Assembly: GCA_044222225.1 (NCBI GenBank)
Contig: JBGANR010000019.1
Coordinates: 23,046 to 87,045, forward strand
Direction of reading: 5' to 3'
DNA from: JBGANR01 sp044222225
GTDB taxonomy: Bacteria; Actinomycetota; Actinomycetes; Mycobacteriales; Mycobacteriaceae
Length of the DNA stretch: 64,000 bases
Of this stretch, positions 57,527-64,000 are shown in pieces (position 1 is the stretch's first letter; every line of letters begins with the position of its first letter). The notes beneath the pieces are model-generated. The model saw nothing but the letters and a program-made list of their open reading frames with translations. It was not told the origin of the DNA and made no database searches. The position numbers were made by a program, and so were the translations under genes.

Positions 57527-59218
57527 TCAGCGCACCGGCGGGTCCGCCGGCAGCACGTGCACACCCTCCTTGTCGCAGGACAGCGCCAGCGAGCTGATGT
57601 ACTGCTTCTCCCCGTCCGGCCCCGGCACCGCCGACGCCAGCATGTCGGGCCGCTCGAAGTCGATGCCCGTCACACAGCACCGCAGCGTCACGTCCGACGG
57701 GTTGCCGTGCTCGTCGTACATCGGCAGATCGATGCCGTCGTCGGCGCGGCGCAGGTAGTAGCGCCCCTTGGTGAGCACCGCGATGACCGGTGGCAGCACC
57801 GCCGCGAGGAAGGCTGCGACCAGCGGCGAGTACGGGGCGATCTCGGTGCCGAAGACGTCGAAGAAGACGGCGATCGACGCGCCGGCCGCGACGGCGACCG
57901 AGACGAACCCGACCGGGTTGACGGCGTACAGCATGCCGCGCCGGAACTCGGGCTGCATCGGGCTGAGCTTGAGCAGGTACTTGTTGATGACGATGTCCGA
58001 GGCGACCGCGACGATCCAGGCGATGCCGCAGTTGGCGTAGAAGTTGAGCAGCTCGGACAGGAAGCTGAACATGTCGGCCTCCATCAGCGCGAGCGCGATG
58101 GCGAGGTTGACGACGACGAAGACGAGGCGTCCCGGGTAGGTCTTGGTGACGCGGGTGAACGAGTTGGTCCACGCCAGCGAGCCCGAGTAGGCGTTGGTCA
58201 CGTTGATCTTGATCTGGCTGATGACGACGAGGATCACGGCCAGCGTCATGGCCAGCCAGGCGGGCATGATGTCGCGGTAGATCTCGAGGAACTGGTGCAC
58301 CGGCTGGTTGGCGACGGCGGCGCCGTCGGCGACGTTCGCGATGAGGTAGACGGCGAGGAACAACCCGACGACCTGCTTGAGGGCCCCGAAGATCACCCAG
58401 CCCGGGCCGGCCAGCAGCACGGCCGACCACCAGCGCCGGGAGTTCTCCGGCGTCTTGGGCGGCATGAACCGCAGGTAGTCGATCTGTTCGGCGATCTGCG
58501 CGATGAGCGCCAGACACACGCCGGCCGCGAGCATGACGCCGGCGAAGGAGACGCCGTGCCCGGCCGGGCTGCCGTCGGCGTTGACGCCCGAGAACGCGAG
58601 GAACTCCCCCACCGAATCCGGGTGCGCCGCGACGAGGTAGACGAACGGGCCGACCATCATGACGAGCCACAGCGGCGTCGTCCACACCTGCAGCTTGGCC
58701 AGCACCTTCATGCCGAAGACGACGAGCGGCAGGACGAGGATCGTCGACACCGCGTAGCCCACCGGCAGCGGTACGCCGAGTCCGAGCTCGAGTCCCTGCG
58801 CCATGATCGCGCCTTCGAGCGCGAAGAAAATGAAGGTGAACGACGCGAAGATGAGGTTCGTCAGCACCGAGCCGTAGTAGCCGAAGCCGCTGCCGCGGGT
58901 GATGAGGTCGAGGTCGATGTTGTAGCGGGCCGCGTAGTACGCGAGGGGGTAGCCCGTCAGCATGATGACGAGCGCGAACAGCCCGATCCCCCACAGCGCG
59001 TTGCCGGTGCCGCCGACGATGCCGATGTTCGCGCCGATGGCGAAGTCGGCGAGGTAGGCGATGCCGCCGAGTGCGCTCGTGGCGACGACGGCGGAGTTCC
59101 AGCGCCGGTAGCTGCGCGGCGCGAATCGCAGCGTGTAGTCCTCGAGCGTCTCCCGCAGCGCGCTCTGCGAGCCGGTCTCCGGCGGCGCCGGGACGGTCCG
59201 GTCAAGCTGATCTGTCAT
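57527..59218 (-). CDS. NCS1-family nucleobase/cation symporter-like permease
   Basis: A 563-residue protein with 12 spans. N-terminal DYTLRFAPRSYRRW, GIGANIG-type segment in span 1, and the loop TNAYSGSLAWTNSFTRVTKTYPGR of cytosine/purine permeases. A ~100-residue cytoplasmic C-terminal extension (from about 460) is unusual for the family and contains two adjacent Cys (LRCCVTGID). ATG 59218 is set by TACCGT 6 nt upstream. Divergent from zwf. Confidence 0.88.
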   Translation of the reverse strand: MTDQLDRTVPAPPETGSQSALRETLEDYTLRFAPRSYRRWNSAVVATSALGGIAYLADFAIGANIGIVGGTGNALWGIGLFALVIMLTGYPLAYYAARYNIDLDLITRGSGFGYYGSVLTNLIFASFTFIFFALEGAIMAQGLELGLGVPLPVGYAVSTILVLPLVVFGMKVLAKLQVWTTPLWLVMMVGPFVYLVAAHPDSVGEFLAFSGVNADGSPAGHGVSFAGVMLAAGVCLALIAQIAEQIDYLRFMPPKTPENSRRWWSAVLLAGPGWVIFGALKQVVGLFLAVYLIANVADGAAVANQPVHQFLEIYRDIMPAWLAMTLAVILVVISQIKINVTNAYSGSLAWTNSFTRVTKTYPGRLVFVVVNLAIALALMEADMFSFLSELLNFYANCGIAWIVAVASDIVINKYLLKLSPMQPEFRRGMLYAVNPVGFVSVAVAAGASIAVFFDVFGTEIAPYSPLVAAFLAAVLPPVIAVLTKGRYYLRRADDGIDLPMYDEHGNPSDVTLRCCVTGIDFERPDMLASAVPGPDGEKQYISSLALSCDKEGVHVLPADPPVR

Positions 59219-59224
59219 GCGAGG

Positions 59225-59230
59225 ACGGTA
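59225..59230 (-). promoter_or_regulatory. -10 element (TACCGT) of the NCS1 gene
   Basis: Minus-strand TACCGT, 6 nt before the ATG at 59218; the 182-bp gap to zwf holds both promoters. Confidence 0.5.
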
Positions 59231-59400
59231 GGAGCGCGGGATCAAGCCGACGGGTCGCCGAGGTTTCCCGCGGGCAACGCCGGACGCGGCCGGGTTACCT
59301 GCGGGTAAACAAATTCACCGATGCCGGATTCGCTGGCTTCGATCTCAGATGTTCGGACACCGGACGGAAAGCTCGTCCGATACGTGGCAGCATCTGCCGG

Positions 59401-60921
59401 GTGGCCCCCGTGAATCCGCTCCGCGACGCGCGCGACCGCCGTGTGCCGCAGATCGCCGGTCCGTGCAGCCTCGTCATCTTCGGTGTGACCGGGGATCTCG
59501 CGCGTAAGAAGCTGCTGCCGGCCGTCTATGACCTGGCCAGTCGCGGCCTGCTGCCGCCGTGGTTCTCGCTCGTCGGCTTCGCACGCCGGGACTGGAGTGA
59601 CGCCGAGTTCGCCGCCGTCGTCCGCGAATCCGTCGAGGCGCACGCCCGCACCCGCTTCCGCGAGGAGGTGTGGGAGCGACTCGCCGAAGGCATCCGCTTC
59701 ATCTCCGGCACGTTCGACGATCCGGACGGCTACGCGCGGCTCGCCGATCAGCTGCGGCGGCTCGACGTCGAGCGCGGCGCCCTCGGCAACCACGCGTTCT
59801 ATCTCTCCGTGCCGCCGGCGGCGTTCTCCCGGGTGCTCGCCCAGCTGTCCGAGGCCGGACTGGCGACGCCCGACGAGGGTCAGTGGCGGCGCGTCGTCAT
59901 CGAGAAGCCGTTCGGGCACGATCTCGCCAGCGCGCAGGAGCTCAACGAGGCGGTGGCCCGGGTCTTCCCCGAGGAGAGCGTCTTCCGTATCGACCACTAT
60001 CTCGGCAAGGAGACGGTGCAGAACATCCTCGCGCTGCGCTTCGCCAACCGGCTCTTCGAGCCGATCTGGAACGCCGAGCACGTCGACCACGTGCAGATCA
60101 CGATGGCCGAGGACATCGGACTCGGCGGCCGCGCCGGCTACTACGACGGCATCGGCGCCGCGCGGGACGTCATCCAGAACCACCTGCTGCAACTCCTCGC
60201 GCTGACCGCGATGGAGGAGCCGGTCTCGTTCAGCCCCCGCCGGCTGCGCGCGGAGAAGATCAAGATCCTCTCGGCGACGCGGCTCGTCGAACCCCTGGAC
60301 GAGACGACCGCGCGCGGGCAGTACAGCGCCGGCTGGCAGGGCAGCGTGCCCGCCGTCGGGCTCTCCGAGGAGGCCGGCTACGCGCCGGGCTCGCGCACCG
60401 AGACGTACGCGGCCATCACCCTCGAGGTCGCGACGCGCCGCTGGTCAGGCGTGCCGTGGTACGTGCGCACCGGCAAGCGGCTCGGCCGGCGGGTCACCGA
60501 GATCGCCGTCGTCTTCAAGAGCGTGCCCCCGCTGGGGTTCTCGACGTCGGCGACCGGGCTCGGCCGCAACGCGCTGGTCATCCGCGTACAGCCGGACGAG
60601 GGCGTCACCCTGCGTTTCGGCTCGAAGGTGCCCGGCACCAACGTCGAGGTCCGCGACGTCAACATGGACTTCAGCTACGGCGAGGCGTTCACCGTGCAGT
60701 CGCCCGAGGCGTACGAGCGCCTCATCCTCGACGTGCTGCTCGGCGTGCCCTCGCTCTTCCCCGTGACCGAGGAGGTCGAACTCTCGTGGCGGATCCTCGA
60801 TCCGGTGATCGAACACTGGGCGGCCGGCGGCACACCCGAGCCGTACCCGGCGGGCACCTGGGGGCCCTCCGGTGCCGACGCGATGCTCGCCCGAGCCGGT
60901 AGGGAGTGGCGCCGTCCATGA
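59401..60921 (+). CDS. zwf: Glucose-6-phosphate 1-dehydrogenase
   Basis: A 506-residue enzyme, first step of the oxidative pentose phosphate pathway, yielding NADPH. Nucleotide site VIFGVTGDLARKKLLPAVYDL and active-site RIDHYLGKETVQN with the catalytic His. GTG 59401 and GTG 59410 are both possible. Coupled to opcA by a 4-bp overlap. In most actinobacteria the pair follows tkt-tal; here it is beside an NCS1 permease instead. Confidence 0.96.
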   Translation: MAPVNPLRDARDRRVPQIAGPCSLVIFGVTGDLARKKLLPAVYDLASRGLLPPWFSLVGFARRDWSDAEFAAVVRESVEAHARTRFREEVWERLAEGIRFISGTFDDPDGYARLADQLRRLDVERGALGNHAFYLSVPPAAFSRVLAQLSEAGLATPDEGQWRRVVIEKPFGHDLASAQELNEAVARVFPEESVFRIDHYLGKETVQNILALRFANRLFEPIWNAEHVDHVQITMAEDIGLGGRAGYYDGIGAARDVIQNHLLQLLALTAMEEPVSFSPRRLRAEKIKILSATRLVEPLDETTARGQYSAGWQGSVPAVGLSEEAGYAPGSRTETYAAITLEVATRRWSGVPWYVRTGKRLGRRVTEIAVVFKSVPPLGFSTSATGLGRNALVIRVQPDEGVTLRFGSKVPGTNVEVRDVNMDFSYGEAFTVQSPEAYERLILDVLLGVPSLFPVTEEVELSWRILDPVIEHWAAGGTPEPYPAGTWGPSGADAMLARAGREWRRP

Positions 60922-61835
60922 AGGTCGATCTGCCCGACACCACGACCAACGAGGTCAACCGTCACCTCGTCGCCCTGCGCGAGGAGCACGGCGTCGTCGC
61001 CTTCGGCCGGGTGCTGACGCTGCTCGTCTGCGTCGCCGACAACGCCGACCTGGAGACCGCCATCGATGCCGCCGTCGAGGCCGGCCGTGAGCATCCCTGC
61101 CGGATCATCGTGCTCGTCGCCGCCTCGGCTGAGCCGGACGCGTCCGAGATCCGGATGGACGCGCAGATCCGGATGGGCGGCGAGGACGGCTTCTCCGAGA
61201 TCATCGTCCTGCACACGCACGGCGAGATGTCGCGGCACCAGGCGAGCGTCGTCATCCCGTTCCTGCTGCCCGACACCCCGGTCGTCGCGTGGTGGCCGGG
61301 TTCGGCGCCCGACGTCCCGGCCGAGGACCCGGTCGGACGGCTCGCCCGGCGCCGGATCACCGACGCGACGCGCGCCGCGGATCCCACGGAGACGGTCCGC
61401 CTCCGCTGCCGGTCGTACGCGCCCGGCGATACCGACCTCGCGTGGGCGCTCGTCACCCATTGGCGGGCGATCCTCGCCTCGGCGCTCGACGAGCCGCCGT
61501 TCGAGCCGGTGCGCTCGGCCGTCGTGTCTGGCTCGTCGGACCAGGCGGCGCTGGACCTGCTCGCGGGCTGGCTCGCCGCGCGGCTCGGCTGCCCCGTGGT
61601 CCGCAAACCCGGGCCGCTGCAGGTCGACCTGGTACGGGACACCTCGTCGATCACGTTGGCCGGGCCGCAGCGCGGACGGACCGCGACGCTGGAGCGCACC
61701 GACCGTCCGCTGCACGAGCTCGCGCTCGCGCGGCGCAAGACGTGGGACTGCCTCGCTGAGGACCTCCGCCACATGGACACCGACGAGATCTACGCGTCGG
61801 CGCTCCGCGGGGTGGACGCCGTGTTGTTCTTGTAG
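60918..61835 (+). CDS. opcA: OpcA, glucose-6-phosphate dehydrogenase assembly/activation protein
   Basis: A 305-residue partner of Zwf found in actinobacteria and cyanobacteria. HPCRIIVLVA, DAQIRMGGEDGFSEIIVLHTHGE and LPDTPVVAWWPG are the conserved segments. The ATG overlaps the zwf stop (ATGA). Confidence 0.95.
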   Translation: MKVDLPDTTTNEVNRHLVALREEHGVVAFGRVLTLLVCVADNADLETAIDAAVEAGREHPCRIIVLVAASAEPDASEIRMDAQIRMGGEDGFSEIIVLHTHGEMSRHQASVVIPFLLPDTPVVAWWPGSAPDVPAEDPVGRLARRRITDATRAADPTETVRLRCRSYAPGDTDLAWALVTHWRAILASALDEPPFEPVRSAVVSGSSDQAALDLLAGWLAARLGCPVVRKPGPLQVDLVRDTSSITLAGPQRGRTATLERTDRPLHELALARRKTWDCLAEDLRHMDTDEIYASALRGVDAVLFL

Positions 61836-61997
61836 CTCTTGTTCTCGTAGCCGCGATCGGGGCGGATAGCACGCCTGCGCCCGCGGGTCAAGAGTTCGGA
61901 TCAGACCCCGCGCGACCCTGGGGAGTCGGGCCGACCCACGAGATGCTGATGGCAGCGCGCAGCGACCGTCTGCGCTTCCATCACAAGGGGTTCTCCG
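61836..61997 (+). other. Structured 5' region upstream of the TSUP gene
   Basis: 162 bp with several local hairpins: GGGTC/GACCC (61885-61908), GTCGG/CCGAC (61925-61935) and GCGCAG/CTGCGC (61957-61975). It is not a riboswitch I recognise and contains no coding ORF. Confidence 0.35.
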
Positions 61998-62969
61998 TTG
62001 CCTACATTGCTCATCGTCGCCTTCGTCGGCCTGCTCGGCCAATTGGTGGACGGCAGCTTGGGGATGGCCTTCGGGGTCACCGCCACCACATTCCTCATCG
62101 CGCTGACGACGCTGTCGCCGGCCGCGATCAGTGCCACGATCCATCTTGCGGAGATCGGCACGAGTCTCGTGTCGGGGGCGTCGCACTGGCGATTCGGGAA
62201 CGTCGACTGGAAGGTCGTCGCCCGCATCGGCATCCCCGGCGGCATCGGCGCGTTCGCGGGTGCGACCGTCATCTCCAATCTCTCGACGGAGGCCGCCAAG
62301 CCGCTGATGTCGACGATCCTGCTGCTGCTCGGGCTCTACGTGCTGCTGCGGTTCACGTTCCGCGGCATCGACACCAAGAACCTCGGCCGGCCGCTGAAGT
62401 CGCGGTTCCTCACGCCGCTCGGCCTGTTCGGCGGTTTCATCGACGCCACCGGCGGCGGCGGTTGGGGCCCGGTCGGCACGCCCGCGCTGCTCGCGTCGGG
62501 CCGCATGGAGCCGCGCAAGGTGATCGGCACGATCGACACCAGCGAATTCATCGTCGCGGTCGCCGCCTCCATCGGATTCCTCGCGAATCTCGGCGGCGAG
62601 GGTGTCGACTTCGCCTACGCGGGTGCCATCCTGCTCGGCGGCGTGATCGCCGCTCCGCTCGCGGCGTTCCTCGTGCGGCATTTCCCGCCGCGGCTACTGG
62701 GCGCGAGCGTCGGCGGCCTCATCATCCTCACCAACGCCCGGACGCTGGTCGGCAAGAGCGGTCTCGCCCTCGATCCGACCTGGCAGCGGGTCGTCTACGT
62801 GGTCGTGGTCGCGGGCTGGATCGCCGCCTTCGCCTACTCGTTCATCCAGTACCGCCGCGACACGGCCCTGGAGTCCGCGGACTCCATCACCGAGATCGCC
62901 CAGCGGAACGCGGCGGCGGCCGGGCCGAAGGACGCCGGCTCGAAGGACGAGTTCGCCACTATCACCTGA
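61998..62969 (+). CDS. TSUP (TauE/SafE) family membrane exporter
   Basis: A 323-residue protein with eight or nine spans. Inverted halves each carry the family's Gly-rich loop: GLLGQLVDGSLGMAFGV at the start and GFIDATGGGGWGPVGTPAL at the middle. TSUP members export sulfite, sulfonates or other small acids. TTG start with AAGGGG 7 nt upstream. C-terminal ~35 residues are polar and cytoplasmic. Confidence 0.92.
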   Translation: MPTLLIVAFVGLLGQLVDGSLGMAFGVTATTFLIALTTLSPAAISATIHLAEIGTSLVSGASHWRFGNVDWKVVARIGIPGGIGAFAGATVISNLSTEAAKPLMSTILLLLGLYVLLRFTFRGIDTKNLGRPLKSRFLTPLGLFGGFIDATGGGGWGPVGTPALLASGRMEPRKVIGTIDTSEFIVAVAASIGFLANLGGEGVDFAYAGAILLGGVIAAPLAAFLVRHFPPRLLGASVGGLIILTNARTLVGKSGLALDPTWQRVVYVVVVAGWIAAFAYSFIQYRRDTALESADSITEIAQRNAAAAGPKDAGSKDEFATIT

Positions 62970-63012
62970 CGCCTGACCCCGACGGTGCGATGCGCCGGTG
63001 AATGCGGGATAC

Positions 63013-63041
63013 GGAGCCCGCCCCGGATCGGGGCGGGCTCC
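63013..63041. terminator. Bidirectional terminator hairpin
   Basis: A perfect 12-bp stem GGAGCCCGCCCC with a 5-nt loop, between the convergent TSUP and HNH genes. Confidence 0.75.
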
Positions 63042-63058
63042 GGCCGTCTCTGGTGTGT

Positions 63059-64000
63059 TCATCGCCCGTGCGACGGATGTCTGTCGCCACCGAGCCCGTC
63101 GTTACCGAGTCCGTCACTCCCGAGTCGGCGACCCTTCGTGACTGCAGCCGTGTACTTCGCGAGCTCTTCATCCGGGTGATGGCGGGTGTTGAGCGGCTCG
63201 TAGCTCGCAGCGCCGGTGCGTTTCCACAGGACGCGCGGGGTGGTGCAGCGGCGGGGCTCATCCCCGTGGCTCGTGCCCTCTTCGCCATGTCCGAGGGGCT
63301 CGGCGTCTTGGAGGCCGGCGTCCGGGCGTGGGGTATCGCCGCGGCTGGTAGTCGCGTCGGTGCCGGCCGAGTTGTCGGGTGGGTCGCCGCGGCTCGCCGT
63401 CTCATCACTGATGACCGGCCGGCCGTCGGGTCCGACGAGGTCGGTCTGCCAGGTGCCGTCAGGGTTGAGCATCGGATGGCAGCCGTCACACACCAACGTC
63501 AAATACTTGATATTCGTGAAACCGCCGTCGCGCCACTCCTTCACATGATGTACCTGCGTCCGCGTGGCGGGCGCATCACAACCCGGCCGGGAGCAGCCAC
63601 GTTCAGCGCCATAGAGGGCGATGCGTTGGTCCATCGATGCCAGCCGGCTTCCGCGATACAGGTCGAGTGGGCGGCGTTGGTCACAGACCACGAGGTAGGG
63701 GTGCATCGGTTCGGCCATCCGCACCAAATCCTTGACGGGCAGGATCCCGCCCGAGGCGGTGCAGGACAGGCCGGTCTCCCGTTCCAAATCGTGGACGTCG
63801 ACGGTCGCGATCACCGTCACCGGCAGCCCGCGGTGCACACCCATCTGTCCCGACGCCAGGGCACCGCGTAACGCGGTCACGAACGCATCATGCTGGCGTT
63901 GAGCATTGTTCCGCCGATCCCGACGGGCCGCATCCAGCATGTCCTCCGCGGACGCTTCCGCACCGAGCGGCTCATCATCCGCGGGGTTGTTCACCCCCGG
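63059..64000 (-). CDS. 13E12/DUF222-type HNH endonuclease, 3' part
   Basis: At least 313 residues, running off the window end, so the DUF222 N-terminus is missing. Fragment residues about 130-185 contain an HNH domain: CSRPGCDAPATRTQVHHVKEWRDGGFTNIKYLTLVCDGCHPML, with the zinc-binding Cys pairs and the catalytic His-His. The C-terminus is a long polar low-complexity tail. This family (the 13E12 repeat proteins of M. tuberculosis) is multi-copy in Mycobacteriales and associated with mobile DNA, though none is provably mobile here. Confidence 0.9.
   Translation of the reverse strand, partial: PGVNNPADDEPLGAEASAEDMLDAARRDRRNNAQRQHDAFVTALRGALASGQMGVHRGLPVTVIATVDVHDLERETGLSCTASGGILPVKDLVRMAEPMHPYLVVCDQRRPLDLYRGSRLASMDQRIALYGAERGCSRPGCDAPATRTQVHHVKEWRDGGFTNIKYLTLVCDGCHPMLNPDGTWQTDLVGPDGRPVISDETASRGDPPDNSAGTDATTSRGDTPRPDAGLQDAEPLGHGEEGTSHGDEPRRCTTPRVLWKRTGAASYEPLNTRHHPDEELAKYTAAVTKGRRLGSDGLGNDGLGGDRHPSHGR

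Noticed and set aside
61885..61990. SAM-IV/SAM-I-type riboswitch before the TSUP gene
   Set aside because: GGTCAAGAGT recalls the start of SAM-IV, but the conserved CCGGCAACCC core and later stems are missing.
63059..64000. Insertion sequence or group II intron at the window end (HNH)
   Set aside because: The HNH is in a 13E12/DUF222-type context with no inverted repeats, transposase or reverse transcriptase visible.

Overview
This is high-GC actinobacterial DNA. Genes are dense, many start at GTG, and many have a TANNNT -10 hexamer 6-8 nt before the start codon, which is the signature of leaderless mRNAs. The order ppk - mutT1 - hupB - leuD - leuC - IclR - tRNA-Glu - tRNA-Gln - gltX - FAH - MFS - leuB - serA - ilvC/N/B - cfp6 - DoxX - lppZ - gatB - pfkA - gatA - gatC - ACT protein - ligA is, from memory, the Mycobacterium tuberculosis Rv2984-Rv3014c backbone. 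The organism is therefore almost certainly a member of the Mycobacteriales (Gordonia/Tsukamurella/Williamsia-like). I cannot fix the genus.

Layout. 1-8.5 kb: polyphosphate kinase (partial), a Nudix/phosphatase sanitising enzyme, an HU protein with an unusual acidic tail, leuCD with a divergent IclR regulator, a probable orphan EndoU toxin/immunity pair beside two tRNA genes, and gltX. 8.5-18.1 kb: hydrolase/FAH genes, an MFS transporter, a PPOX-family protein, a TctCBA solute transport operon with a UspA-like gene, and serA-leuB. 18.4-26 kb: a secreted chymotrypsin-like protease, the ilvBNC cluster with a complete leader-peptide attenuator, an EXLDI-like protein, a Cfp6-like PH-domain protein and ilvD. 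26-31 kb: DoxX and LppZ-like envelope proteins, gatB, and a Fic protein with a C-terminal winged helix behind a perfect inverted repeat. 31-40 kb: a TetR-controlled ABC-2 exporter, a broken or overlapping HTH locus, a ROK regulator divergent from a DUF1479 oxygenase, pfkA, and a NarL-type two-component system. 40-49 kb: a secreted prokaryotic phospholipase A2 coupled to an Abhydrolase_9 membrane protein, gatCA, an ACT protein, ligA, a polyol dehydrogenase and an F420/LLM oxidoreductase. 49-57 kb: an amidohydrolase, an accessory two-gene module (small unknown protein plus a large ImmA/IrrE metallopeptidase), a QsdR-like TetR, an adenylate cyclase, a GlxA-type regulator with a divergent MFS gene, and exported proteins. 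57-64 kb: an intergenic repeat cluster, an NCS1 permease, zwf-opcA, a TSUP exporter, and the 3' part of a 13E12/DUF222-HNH gene.

The core genes supply branched-chain amino acids (leuCD, leuB, ilvBNC, ilvD), serine (serA), charged Glu-/Gln-tRNA (gltX, gatCAB and the two tRNAs), NADPH (zwf-opcA), glycolysis (pfkA) and DNA ligation (ligA). Between these anchors lie accessory insertions. The most interesting are the EndoU pair, the Fic locus, the ImmA/IrrE module and the acidic-tailed HU. No insertion sequence, CRISPR array, rRNA operon or replication origin was recognised.
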